From Spinacia oleracea (taxonomy: Eukaryota; Streptophyta; Magnoliopsida; Caryophyllales; Amaranthaceae), in NCBI RefSeq assembly GCF_020520425.1, contig NC_079492.1, positions 143,162,361 through 143,226,360 on the forward strand: DNA of 64,000 nucleotides. Reading direction: 5' to 3'. Shown in pieces: positions 1-12,600 of the stretch (within the stretch, counting starts at the first letter, position 1; the number at the start of each line of letters is the position of its first letter). The notes under the pieces were generated by a model. That model made no database searches, was not told the origin of the DNA, and was given only the letters and a program-made list of their open reading frames with translations. A program made the position numbers and the translations under genes.

Positions 1-670
1 AACTTTAATACGAAAACTACAACGTATGGAATAAAACAGATTGCATGACTCACATTAGCCGAAGAAATGTAGAAATATAAAAGTCAGACTTTTAGCAGTT
101 AAAGTTAAGTTATTAAAAGTAAAAGTTAGGTTTGAGATGGCGGAAGACTGTCTTAACTTTTAGAACAATTTTCATAACTTTAACCTACAATACTACAACT
201 TTAACACGAAAACTACAACGTTTGGAATAAAACAGATTGCATGACTCACATTAGCCGAATAAAGGTAGAAATATAAAGCCAGACATTTAGCAGTTAAAGT
301 TAAGTTATTAAAAGTAAAAGTTAGGTTTGAGATGACGGAAGCCTGTTTTAACTTTTAGAACAATTTCTTTAATTTTTACCTACAGAACTACAACTTTAAC
401 ACAGAAAACTACAATGTCTGCAATAAATAGATTGGATGATTCACAATAGCTGAAGAAAGGTAGAAATATAAAAGTCAGATTTTTAGTAGTTAAAGTTAAG
501 TTATTAAAAGTAAAAGTTAGGTTTGAGATGACGGAAGACTGTCTTAACTTTTAGAACAATTTCTATAACCTTAACCTACAAAATCACAACTTTAACACAT
601 AAATTACAAAGTGTAGAATAAAACAGATTGTATGACTCACATTAGCTGAAGAAAGGTAAAAATGTAAACA
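1..670. repeat. Tandem array, ~196-bp unit, cut by window edge
   Basis: A unit beginning AACTTTAA(T/C)ACGAAAACT recurs at about 1, 197, 392 and 588, so the period is 195-196 bp and about 3.4 copies are visible. Each unit contains AAAGTTAAGTTATTAAAAGT and GGTTTGAGATG(G/A)CGGAAG. The copies are similar but not identical. The array begins before the window, so its full size is unknown. It could be a satellite-like array or the subterminal repeats of a larger transposon; the following 300 bp share the AACTTTTA word, which favours the second reading. Confidence 0.8.
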
Positions 671-1558
671 GATTGCATGTTCAGGTATAACATGCCAAGT
701 TTGGCAGCCCTTAAGTGTAAAGGTGTTATAGTCAACAATAGTTTTTCCTACGAATTTGTAAAATGGTTTTTCCTAAAGTTAGCTCCGGTATAGTAAAAGT
801 TAAAGAAAACTTATATCAACTTACCTAACTTTTACTACATGAATGCTAACTTTTAATGCAAAAAAGCTAACTTTTACTACGAATTTATACTTCTATTAAT
901 ATTTCTAACTTTTATATTTGATATTCTTAACTTTTCGTACTAGATCGTAAGACCATACTCTCACAAGAGTTATAACCAACCATACATCACGAAAAACAAA
1001 TTTAATCAAGAAAAGGTAAAAAGCCGTTGGTGCTCTTTTCATGTTATTTAGTACGAAGTATGTAAAATGTGTCTCTATGAGCTCTAATTATTCAATTTTT
1101 GCAGGAGAACTTTGACCAATTTGATTGAGATACATGCATGATAAAAAATGAAAAGATGCAAAGTAATGCAGAGAGCATAAGGACCCAAATATTCACCTTG
1201 TTTCTAAGTCAATCAGCAACCTCTGATTTCTCATCATATTAATCAATCACCTGCAATAGAGGACATAATAAAGACTCAAATAGTCCAATCAATTGCTAAC
1301 AATCTCCTTTGCAAGGTGCCAATAACAGGAAGATAAACCAAGAAAACTAAATGAGGAAAATTAATCAAAACCCTAAAAATTGTAACATCTAAAGCAACAA
1401 TATACATAACATTCAAATCATCGTAGCCTAATCGCAAACAATAAGTGAAAAAACATACTAGAAAACCTAAATCAAAACTAAAATTTCTAAACCTAAATAG
1501 CAAAATACCAAACTACGAAAATAAATTGAGAAAAACACACAAAAAGAAGAAAACTTAC
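671..1558. other. Non-coding spacer with AACTTTTACTAC words
   Basis: From 770 to 950 the words AACTTTTACTAC and AAAAGTTA recur in both orientations, resembling the array to the left. No credible coding exon was found. From about 1075 to 1558 the sequence is AT-rich. It would be the first intron of the leader exon at 1559-1740 if that exon is real. Confidence 0.5.
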
Positions 1559-1740
1559 CTTGATTATGGAGTGGAATCAATGAAAAACAGCCGCAGAGAA
1601 AACAGTAGCAAAAAAATCGCAGAGAAAATCGAAGAAAATCGCCAGAGAGAAGGAGAGAGAGATAGAGGAGAGAGAAAGAAAGAGAACGCGGGAGAAAAAG
1701 AGTGAACAGAGAACGACGATTTTGAATCCTACTCACACGT
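1559..1740 (-). promoter_or_regulatory. Pyrimidine-rich 5' leader exon with splice donor and upstream G-box palindrome
   Basis: Read on the minus strand, 1740-1559 is a CT-rich stretch like a plant 5' untranslated leader. It ends in AAG followed by the strong donor GTAAGT (donor bases 1558-1557). Just upstream lies the 14-base palindrome CTCACACGTGTGAG (1732-1745), which contains a CACGTG G-box core. No downstream coding exon is recognisable on the minus strand before the tandem array at 670. The leader is therefore either orphaned, carried by a transposon, or part of a gene continuing beyond the left edge. Confidence 0.4.
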
Positions 1741-2030
1741 GTGAGTCCAACGCAGGCCTGTTAATTGGGCTTGGTGTACAATAAATTATTGTACAACCTT
1801 TGTAAACAAGATTTTGTGATAAATTTATTGTACATTATGCTTAAACTTTTTATAAATTTTGATAACTTTATTGTGTTATAATTGACCTTTTGTATCAAGA
1901 AATAATTTTGATGGGTAAATTTTTTAAAGGCTATATGTAATATAAGTGATTTTAAAAGAGTAGTTTTTATTAAAGAGAAAATATTTATCATTAAAAATAA
2001 ACAATTTTTTTTATACTTTATATATATTCA

Positions 2031-3027
2031 GCACGTCTCTTGTGAGACCATTCACACCATCAACTTGATGGTGTGACGAACGCGAAACCAATAACATACC
2101 TCCCCTAAAACTATAAAAAAAAGTAACAGATCTAAAATATAGAAGTAACATACATAAACTAAAAAAGTAACTCCTCTAAAATTATATATAAAAAAAAGTA
2201 ACATGTCTAAACTATAAAGTGACATACCTAAACTAAAAATGTACCTCCCCTTAAACTATTCCGTATAAAAAAAAGGAAAATTTGGTAATATTAATCCAAC
2301 CTTTGGCCGATTTTCTTTTATTAATCCCACCTACGACATATTTTTTAATAATCCCACCTTTACTACCCGACGACTTTTATTGGGCTTAAGTGGCCGGTAA
2401 TCGGTGAAAAAGTCAACGAGATGGTGATGAATTGATGATGATGACTGAATATATCGAGAGAGAGTACTGCCATGTAGAGAAATAATGCCGCTTACAACAG
2501 TTTTATGACCTGTTGGGCCCAATAAAAGTTGTTGGGTAATAAAGGTGGGATTATTAAAAAATATGTCGTAGGTGGGCTTAATAAAAGAAAATCGGTCAAA
2601 GGTTGGATTAATATTACCAAATTTTCCTAAAAAAAAAGTAACATGTCTAAATTATAGAAGTAACATACCTAAACTAAAAAAGTACCTCATCTAAAATTAT
2701 AAAAAAAAAGTAACATATGTAAACTATAGAAGTAACATGCCTAAACTAAAAAAAACACCTCCTCTAAAATTATTAAAAAAAAGTAACATGTCTAAACTAT
2801 AGAAGTAACAAACCTAAACTAAGAAGGTATCTCCCCTAAAACTACTCCGTATAAAAAAAAGTAACATGTATAAACTATAGAAGTAACATACATAAACTAA
2901 AAAAAGTACCTTCTCTAAAATTATAAAAAAAAGTAACATGTCTAAACTATAGAAGTAACATACTTAAATTCGCAAGTGTGAACTGGTCTCACCATCAGTT
3001 GATGGTGAGGACAGTCTCATATAAGAA
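2031..3027 (+). repeat. Palindrome-capped tandem repeat element, copy A
   Basis: The left end holds the hairpin ACCATCAACTTGATGGT and the right end the hairpin ACCATCAGTTGATGGT, each next to a GAGAC/GTCTC word in inverted orientation. Between them lies an array of roughly 65-70 bp units of the form AAAAAGTAACATGTCTAAAC, AGAAGTAACATACCTAAACT and GTACCTCCTCTAAAATTAT. A second copy lies inverted at 43698-44332 with the same ends and units. No coding capacity is seen. A separate TIR element (2274-2628) sits inside one unit. The family is not one I can name; it behaves like a non-autonomous DNA element with subterminal hairpins. Confidence 0.75.
2274..2628. mobile_element. 355-bp MITE with ~110-bp terminal inverted repeats
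   Basis: The left end AGGAAAATTTGGTAATATTA is matched in inverted orientation by the right end TAATATTACCAAATTTTCCT. The similarity continues inward for about 110 bases with few differences. The element interrupts a unit of the surrounding tandem array at an A-run, so the target duplication is probably 7-9 A residues and cannot be delimited exactly. Long TIRs and a target duplication of that size suggest a Mutator-like MITE, though this is tentative. There is no coding capacity. Confidence 0.8.
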
Positions 3028-3753
3028 TTTGGGATATATATTATACTTCGTACTTTATATTTGTTTTAAAATATTTATTGTGCACCACCCGAACTTAATT
3101 AAGAGTTTTGGCGGGGACATTTAGTCATGTTACATCAAAGGAAAATTGTAGTTCATCCCACTCTTATAAGTTAGGTAAAATAGTCCAGCATTTTTGCTGA
3201 ACAAGGAATCTCATTTTTAACTAAAAGCTTCACTTTATTTTTTGTTTTTGGATGGGAAAAGTTGCTAGCTTATCAGTGGTTCTAAACACTCTACTCCGTA
3301 CTTTAAATTTGTTCTGTTTAAGTTCCTTGAAATAAGACAATTGGTGGAATGGTGGAGTACCTAATTACAATACTCCGTATTTAGCCATTCTTAGAAAATG
3401 AAACTACAACAAAAAAATTGATTTTCCTAACAATGGCAGGATAGATAATTTTAGTATTCATTTCGTTCTTTTTTAATCTTTATGTTTGATAGAGTATTAA
3501 TTGCACCTGATTTAACAAATACTCTATATAATGCAATTTATATATGTACGTGGATAAATATTTTTCTTCTTAAATAATGCAATTTCAGTTTATTGATATT
3601 GTTTTTTACATTTATCTAAAATCTGACGTTGGGAAAGTAAGTGAGATTTAATGTCTCAGAAATATATGAGAGATATAATGCTCCAGTGAATTTGATTGAT
3701 TAAACTAATCATTTGACACGATTCGTAACAAAAGAATAGAGGCTTTTGTGTTA
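3028..3753. other. AT-rich intergenic spacer
   Basis: I see no gene, terminal repeat or structured element here, only AT-rich sequence with scattered TACTCCGTA words. Confidence 0.5.
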
Positions 3754-4101
3754 CTCCCTCCATCTCTTTTTGTTCTAGCTTTACGTATTCCACTCCGGGT
3801 GTCACATTTTGTTCTTTACGGTTCTTTTTTATATTATCACATAAATGTCTTAATATTCTATCAAAATTTGTGTCTAAAGATACTTTTAACCAATTAAATT
3901 TATAGGGACATTTAATCTCTCATACTTTTCCATTGTGACATTAAAATCTTTCACACTTTCCCAATGTCAGATTATTGATAAAAAGTGAAAACATTATAAA
4001 TAAACTTCATTTGCCTTGTAAAGGAATCTCAATTCATATTAACTAGTCGTTAAATTACGTGTATAATACCAAACGCAAAGAACAAAAGGAGACGAAGGGA
4101 G
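3754..4101. mobile_element. Stowaway-type MITE (348 bp)
   Basis: The element begins CTCCCTCCATCTCTTTTTGT and ends with the inverted ACAAAAGGAGACGAAGGGAG. It is flanked by TA on both sides (3752-3753 and 4102-4103), the target of the Tc1/mariner Stowaway group. There is no coding capacity. Confidence 0.85.
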
Positions 4102-4509
4102 TACAATATCTGAAGTAAAAGGAAATATTTTAAACGTGATTATAAGACACACCCAAAACATACTACCTCAGTTCCTGAACTTTTTTTTACACTTACTACG
4201 TACTACTCCGTATGATTTATTTTATTTTTGAAAATATAATGTTTATAATTATATCCTGTATTCTGATTTTTTTTCACCCACTTACAATATTTATTTGCCC
4301 ACTTGCATAATTATTCTATCTATTATGATTTTTTATAATCTAGTTTCACACTTAAACAAGATGTCACTTTCACCAACTTGCAAATAACGATCTCACTTGC
4401 TCACCTTCTCCTTTAACTTAATATAATTCACGTGAAAACGGTAACCATAAATAACATATGAGAATGGAGGTAGTAATACATAAGGAACAAAAATGAACGG
4501 AAGGATTAA

Positions 4510-4734
4510 GGCTCCGTTCTATTGGACTTATTTTGACTGAACTTATATTATCTGAACTTAACTGAACTTATCTGAACTTATTTTATCTGAAAAAAACTTA
4601 TTTTGTCTGAAATAAACTTATTTGTGTGTGAAAATGTATGAAAAAAACTTATTTTTGCTGAACTTATATTATCTGAACTTATCTGAACTTATTTTGTCTG
4701 AAATAAGTCAAAATAAGTCGAACAGAACAGGGCC
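4510..4734. mobile_element. Tourist-like (PIF/Harbinger) palindromic MITE, 225 bp
   Basis: The left end GGCTCCGTTCTATTGGACTT and the inverted right end (AAGTCGAACAGAACAGGGCC on the plus strand) form the TIRs. Both sides are flanked by TAA (4507-4509 and 4735-4737). The interior is built of repeated CTGAACTTAT words, so the whole element can fold on itself. The TAA target and GGC-type ends fit the Tourist/Harbinger group. Confidence 0.8.
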
Positions 4735-4967
4735 TAATTGTTTGAGTAAAATTGTTTGGCAAATACGGAGTAGATGCTCCAATCTTTATATTTCCTCCGT
4801 TTTTTTTACTTGTAACATTTGATGTTTTGTGCTTGCCAATGTAAATCATTAGCCATCAATATCTATGATTATACATTAGCTAAAATTATAAAAAATTTAT
4901 ATTTTGAAAATATATATCGAGACAAGTTTAACAAGAATTCTCACGAGTACAAGACTATATAGTTCAT

Positions 4968-5180
4968 TACAAACTTTTACATAAGGCGGTCTTACAAGAA
5001 AGACCACCTTGTTGTCATATAAATTAAGAATTGTAACTAATTAGTTAAACACTGGAACTATTTAGTAAAATACTAGAACTAGTTAGTTAAGCACTAAAAC
5101 TAATTGGTTAAACAATGAAATCAATTAGTTAAGCAATCAAAGTGGTCTTTCCGATAAGGCGGTCTCACACAAAAGTTGCC
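4968..5180. mobile_element. Small MITE-like inverted repeat with GGCGGTCTTAC ends
   Basis: The left side has CATAAGGCGGTCTTACAAG and GAAAGACCAC. The right side has the inverted GTGGTCTTTCCGATAAGG block. The interior contains AACTA(A/G)TTAGTTAA words repeated about five times. No target duplication could be defined. Confidence 0.45.
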
Positions 5181-6483
5181 GATAATTCATTATGTATAAA
5201 TCACAGAAAATTAATATGGGAAAAAGTATGAATATATAATTGTAAAATTACAAAAGGTGCAAGTGTAAAAAAAAATAGAGGAACTATAAATAACAAAAAT
5301 ATAATAATCTCTTTAGAAAAGCTATTCATACTCCGTATGAGTTTTTATTTTTCCAAATACAAGTAGCTTATTGGACCAAAACTTTATTTTAACTACCTTC
5401 TACTGTAATAACTAAATACCCTAATACTCCATACCAGGAAAATCAACCATCTTATTAGGTTTTTTAAATGATCAACAAATTAATTAGTCTATGTTTTATT
5501 TATTTTATTCTTATTGTAGAAAAGTATATCAGAAAAATCAGATATGGTGGTCAAGAAAATTTCAAACGAGGCCGTATCAGAAAAAACAAAAATTGAACAG
5601 AAAACATTCAAACTCGATCAGTTTAACCGTTAAACACTAACATAAAACATTCAGATCAGACTAGAAAAAATAAGACCAAATCACATCTGAAATAAGAAAG
5701 GTCAAACCAAACAAGTGAAGAGAACGAAGTCTTACATCAAAAACCTATAACAAAAAATTAAAGAGTACATAAGTACATAAACAATACGAGTATTTCCGGC
5801 CGTAATTTTCAAGAGTCACAATTTCATTTTTGGTTAATTTTACCTCCACTCTTCAATTGTTTACTGTATTTTACTATCCCATATTCCTATGAGCCCACTT
5901 AAATCATAAATAACTTTATTTTTTGTATCTTTTATATCCACTTGTTTTTTTATATTTTCCCCGATTCTTTTTAGTTGCAACATTTTGCTTTTCACGCTAG
6001 CCTATGTATATATTGAACAATTAATATATTTAATTACTAATAAGTAATAATTATAAAAAATTAATTTTCCGCAAAATATATACATTAAGACGGATCTAAC
6101 AAGATCCCACACGAATATATTTTTCCTAAAGTATAGATCATAAAAAATAAACAAAGCATATTACGTGAATAGTGCACAAACCAAAATGTTAACTATTTTG
6201 TATCAAGGGAAATATTTCTTTATTGTCAATTGTCCAACATGTAACATTATCATATCAAATTCAACTATACTTCTTTAATACTTGTATCCAACATGTGACT
6301 CTTATAAAAAGACGAATTAATATATATAAAAATAATTAAAACTTCTCATTTTCAACCAAACCAACAACTTAACAAGTTAATTAGCCAATTAGTTATTTTA
6401 TCCTTTGAATTATCAAAAAAGAAGTTATTTTATCCTTTGGTGCTTCCATAAAATGTAGAGAAGAAGAGTTGAAAAAGACCTTC
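5181..6483. other. AT-rich region upstream of the IQD gene
   Basis: No open coding exon or clear transposon was found. It is low-complexity AT sequence leading into the promoter of the IQD gene. Confidence 0.5.
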
Positions 6484-6680
6484 CACGTGGGAATTAGGAA
6501 AGAGACATAGAATCGTCACTTTCTCTTCTTGTAGGACTGGGGAAGATAAAAACCAGTAGAAACTCCTAGGGAATACAGAATACTCATTTTCTCTCTCCTC
6601 CTTCTTCTTCTTCTCCCCTTAACTTCATTTCCTCTCTCTTCTTTTTCGCCTCTCCAAATGCCCGCTAAAATCACCCTTCC
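6484..6680 (+). promoter_or_regulatory. Promoter-proximal G-box and CT-rich leader of the IQD gene
   Basis: A G-box CACGTG lies at 6484-6489 within CCACGTGGG. About 100 bases later a CT-rich stretch (about 6585-6650, CTCTCTCCTCC-type) precedes the ATG at 6681, as is typical of plant 5' leaders. G-boxes bind bZIP and bHLH factors; whether this one is active is unknown. No convincing TATA box was assigned. Confidence 0.4.
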
Positions 6681-9600
6681 ATGGGCAAGGCTTCGAGATG
6701 GTTCCGCGCCTTTCTGGGCTTAAAACAACCCGACCCGACCCCTAAAAAACAACCCACCAAGGACAAGCGCAGGTGGAGCTTCGTCAAATCTTACCGTGAG
6801 AAATCCTCCTCCACCACCACCACCAACAATAAACCTCCTCCACCTCCATCATCTTACCCCTACGACGCTACCTCAAAATCCGCCACCTCATCCTCTTACG
6901 TGGACGGTGGAAGAGATAATGATGCCAACAAACACGCAATTGCCGTTGCAGCAGCCACCGCAGCAGTCGCTGAAGCTGCCGTCGCCGCCGCACAAGCAGC
7001 CGAAGCCGTTGTCCGGTTGACTAACAACAGCGGGAGGTGTAATAGTAACACTACTAGTAGTAGTAGCAGAGAGTTATGGAGTTGTGCTGCTGTCGTCATC
7101 CAGTCCCATTTTCGCGGTTATTTGGTTGGTTTTCTCTCTCCTCTTTCGTTTTCCTATTAAACGGTGTCGTATCATATGCTAGCTGGTTAGAAGTGTCGTG
7201 ATGTGTTTTCGTCGGTTAGTTTTAACAGAAATTAGACCCTTTCCTACGCTAACAAACGCGGGGAATTTTACTAACCAATACAATGAGCTATGCATAGCAT
7301 GTGCAATTTAAAGCGCTTTTTGTTTATGTGGGGGATCACTATTAGTGGCTTTTAAGAGATTTTGTGATATCATGCCAACTTTTCCTACCATACTCACAAA
7401 TTAGATCATAGACACGTGTACAGAATACATTAACATAATAATGTACTAAAGAGTAATGATAAAGACGAGATTGGAATCACCGTCAAGTTTTAAGAGTAGT
7501 GACAAAGACGAGATTGGAATTGTTATCAAGTCTTTTTGTTTAATTTAATTATTTTTTCTCAAGAGTGATCTCTAATTATTTTTTAATCAAGAGGAAGAAC
7601 ATGATTAGTGGTAATAATTAATTAAGTAATTGGGATTTAGGCGGATGATTTAATTTAAGACTAGAGGACCTAGCTAGCCAATCCTAAACAACTTTTGTTT
7701 GCTTTTAGTCTAATTATAGGGGCCATTCATATTGGGTACTTTTAGGAGTATTTTTTAAGTGTGGACATTGATAATAGTGTACTTCTTGTTGTTATTTATG
7801 GACATAGGAAGAAACAGAAGTATATTGTGATTTGTGAGTGGGGGATGGATTAATGTTTGATAATGCCAATACACGGATATGGCAAAAATACAGCTCATGG
7901 GTTGTTACTTGCTTTGTTACCCGGGCTCATGTACTAGTATCGTACACGGGTATGTGCCCAAGCGTACGACTCTACTAGAAAAATGAAATATTCCACGATT
8001 TTAGTCTAAAATAAAATGTCGGAATGTTCATACCGATATCTCAATTGATGATTCAATATGGGTACTTGAGGTAAAACGAATAGTCTGGGGTTGCTAGAAT
8101 TGAATGGTCTTGGTCTTTTGGATTAAAGAGATGTCAAAATTGGTGAGAATGATGCAAAAAGAGACATATAGTCATTAAATTTGTCAACACCCATTGAAGC
8201 CTCCTTTGTCCCAAAGTCATTTGGTTTTTCTTAGTGGGGCTTAATTTGGACATTTTGGACCCTCATAAACCACATGATTTGTTGATTACTTTTATGCCTA
8301 GTTGATGATAACAAATGAACAATACTTTTTGTTGTCGTCATTTTAATAACTTTGGACCGATAATATTGATGATGAATTCTGCATATGGTGGAAGTATATG
8401 GTTGTGCCATTTGTACATTTGAGCTCTAGTAGTAAATTAGTAATGGACCTAATAGTGGCCAAAACACCATACTTGTGAAGTCATTATCTTGGGCATGTAT
8501 TCTATCACTCTAATTGTTCAATCAGGTTAATTCATACATGGTACAACCGATTGTACAATACATTAAAAAATGACTAACTGGATATATACATATACGGAGT
8601 AGTTCGTAAAAATGATTGTTTTATTTAAATAATAACTTGTCTTTCTCAATAATTTACTCACTTTTTTCTCCAAATTTAGTACAATACTCTTGAAATACTA
8701 CGTAATGTTTTTGTTTTACTCCTTGAATTAACAATTGATGAAAGAAAGCTTTATCCTTTGGGCATTATGTTTGATTCTTCGTTAACATTAATGCCCGTTG
8801 GTAATACCCAAAGGACGAAAAGGGACTTTGACAAAGCATGCATGTATGAATGTACATTGTACAGCATTCTTGATCATTTTACTTTTCGTTTTGATTTGTC
8901 TAATCATAAAGATTGAGTTGTTGTGCAAACTGTCCCACATCTTTGGTGAAAAATGGAAATAGATGCATCTAAATTTCTACTTTAATTCCAATAGTGAAAA
9001 GTACTATCTGGATTAATTTTAAAGGGCCGGATCAAAACAGGGTAAACAAAAAGGGACGAAGGGAGTAATTAGTTCTGTTTTCATGGTTGCACGAGATACT
9101 TTTGGGGTTTCCACCGTTAATCACGGCCATAATTACCCTTTCATGCTTTATTTGTTTTACCTCTTTTGTTTAACTCTTGTACTCCGTACTAATCTGTTCT
9201 GTTTGACTCTTTCTGTTTCTATTTGTTTGCCCCATTATTCTATTTTAATATGTCCCTTAAAGATTTCCCCAATTTCCTTATATAGTAATATTGTCCCTAC
9301 AATTTCCCCCACTTGCATAAACTCATGAAGATTAAAAAGATAATGACCGTTAAATTTAGCCATGACCGTTAAAAAAACGCTGAGGGAGTATCATCTGAAA
9401 CAATGAGTTAGGTTGGTCCTATTCTATTTTTTATTTCCTTATCAGAAAAAGTAGTTGTAATTATGCGTCCGTTTTGAAATACTCCCTCCGTCCCGAAATA
9501 CTTGAAACGCTTTCCTTATCGGACCGTCCCGGATTACTTGAAACGCTTCTAAAAATGGAAACTTTACATAATATTTTATTATTTTCTCACATTACCTAAG

Positions 9601-12600
9601 GCCCACCAACAACCCTACTACCCCAAATAAACATTAAAAAATTCATGACCCCCACCACATCCCACTATCTATATTAAAAAAAATACCCCACTACTAACTA
9701 CCTTTCAATTAAATAAGAAGTCAATTATAATGAATTAAACTCCGTGCCGGTCAAACGGTTTCAAGTATTTCGGGACGGAGGGAGTAATATTTTACACTTT
9801 AAAGTTAAGAGTGTACACACATTGTAAAAACAAATGTACTTTTCCTTCAAAAAAAAAAAAACAAATGTACTTGAATGAATAATGGTTTTGCTTAGCAAGA
9901 AATGTTTTGGTTTACTATAGACACATTTATACTGTAGATTTGTAGTCAGAACTCGTGCCTGAAGGCTTTCTGCAGAACTGAACTCTATATTAGTTGAATT
10001 GTCTCTGTCTTTCTTGAATAGTATTACTCCCTTTTCCCCTTTTTTATCAGGGAAACTGTGCACTAAACACTTCTCTTTTGGCTTTTACTTACCTTTTTCA
10101 AAACTTTGTACATTTAGCTTATCGAATTAAATTTAAACTACACATAGAATTTGGTACAAAAAGTAAATCAGAAATATTGAATGCTTAAAACAATTTGTTA
10201 CGTTAATGGAATAAATGCAATTGCAGGCAAGGAGAGCATTGCGGGCATTGAAAGGGCTGGTAAAACTTCAGGCTCTTGTCAGGGGACACATTATGAGACG
10301 GAAAACTAAAGAAACGATGCGTTGCATGCAAGCTATGTTACGGGCTCAGGCACGGGCCAGATCGGGCCGCTCTTATATCCCAGAATCACCCTTTTCATCT
10401 ACCAAATCTTGTCCTATACTTCTTCACCCGGTAAGCAAGTGCATTACTCCGTATTATCTGCAACTTGTTGTAAATGTTCCTTTATAGTAGTTGAATGTCT
10501 AGGAAGCTTCTTTGTGGTTTTTTCTTTGAATTGTTGACAAAAAATATGACCAATTTGCATTATTTTCCCACTTTAGTCAATGAATTAGCTACTTTACCTT
10601 TTTATTTTAAAAAAAATCAGTAGGTAGAAAAGGGAAGTGGTTGTTGTAGTGGAATTTTGATGATTGAGCTAGAAATAGCAGTAGTTGACTTGGTCAATCT
10701 TTTTCTTTTAGTGGCTTAATTTGGTTTTGCAGGCTTAATTTGACCATTTTTAATTGCTTAGGGTGACTTTATATGGAGGGGAGGTTGGAATTAGATTCTT
10801 GAGATAACGTGGTAAAAGATTACAATAAGTCCGGAAGTGGATTTGAAAATTCAAGATCAACTTAAGACTCAACTTTTTTTTCCCAACCAAATCAAATATT
10901 TGGTCTAATTTTTAAAAAGAGATACATTTTAACCGACACGTAGTTTTAACAGAGTGGGTTGAATTTATTAAAATAAAATGAAAGTGGGGTAATGGATGAA
11001 TTATTTATTATACTAAAAAGATGATGTGAGTAAGTGTGGAGACAACCAATACATGTCAAAAAAGAAATATTAATATATAATTGGAATTGGGGACCAATAC
11101 ATGTCAAAAAAGTAAAGTGTATCGTTTTTTAAAATACGGCAATACGGCTGTTTAAGGAAATTGTATCTCTTTTTAAAAACACGGAGAGAGTATATCACGT
11201 CGTCACACTTAATTACAGAGTATTTAGAAAATTTACCAAGAAAAAGATATATACGTAAAATACTAGTTTAGGGGAGTCGGGGATGCTTAGAATAATGTGT
11301 AAAAATAAGAAGAGTCTTGTGTGAGTCTGAATAATAAAAAAATAGGTAAAAGTTAGTAGAAACTTGATGTGGCAGAGTTTGGATTTGGGTTGAATACGTG
11401 GGATAAACTTATGTGTGCATTTAACATCAATTTGATGTATGTCTTGCTCTTTTGTGACATTCGATTACGTCTTTTCACGTAAACTAAGTGTAAATTGCAT
11501 CGATCATGATAGATTCACAATGAATTACACAATCTAATTCATTATTAATCATGAAGATGCATGCATTAACAAATGGTGTCTAAAATTCTGGTATTACTGT
11601 TGATAATGAAAGTCCACTAGCTTTCTCCCAACTTCTTGAATAAGTACTCTGTATGATGATTTAGTTTCAACTTGATTATGTCAGTGATCTCATGTTTATG
11701 AAATCTGGCTATAGGAACCCCCAACGCCTGATAAATCCGAGCAAGTTGTTCGAGCTAAAACCACAAATCTGGATCACTTACCAAAGATTAAGGTATATAT
11801 ATTATGATCCTTATCATTCAATTTTGCAAAAACCCTCTAAATACCTTATTACTCCTTATTAGCTACTCCCTCCGTCTATTTTTATTCTTTACGTTTGGTA
11901 TTTTGCACGCGTTTTAAGAACTAATTAATGTGTATTTTGAGTTTGGAAAAATCGAATGTTCTGATACAATATTAGTGGATGGGAATTGGTTAATTAGCCT
12001 TACTATTCAATTTGTCTTTCTTGGTCAATATAGAATTGACTTTAATGTTTTTGCTTGCCTCAGAGGAATAGTTCAAAGTTAAGTAGCCGGGTCAACACCA
12101 TGAGCCAGGACAGACCGAACTACGGCTCATCGTGGTCAGACCCACGAATGGACGACCCAATGTGGGACTCACGGGCCACAGCTTCCTCAAGAACATGCGT
12201 CACAGACGATGACCGAGCCGACAGAATCCTCGAAATAGACACGGGAAAACCCCATTATACCCTCAGAAGGAAAAGCCTCTTTGAAACCTCTCACTCAGGC
12301 TTATTAACATCAGACCTATTAAGCTATAGTCAGACTACCTCAAAGGACTCAACAACCCACCAAAGCCCGGGTTCATGTGAAGTAGTTCAAACCCTAAAAC
12401 CTCTGTTACTCCCACAAGAAATCAGCGCGTATTGCACTGCAGAAAGCAGCCCACAGTACTGCTCAGCTGCCTCGCAAGGCGGTAGCAGTTCAAGGAGAGG
12501 AGGAGGGACATTTACTCCTACAAAGAGTGATGGTTGTTTAAGTGGCTACTCTGACTGTCCTAGTTACATGGCTTACACTGAATCAGCTAAGGCAAAAATG

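Noticed and set aside
11866-12040. Stowaway-like end CTCCCTCCGTCTATTTTTAT in the last IQD intron
   Set aside because: No inverted partner end was found before the exon, so no element could be delimited.
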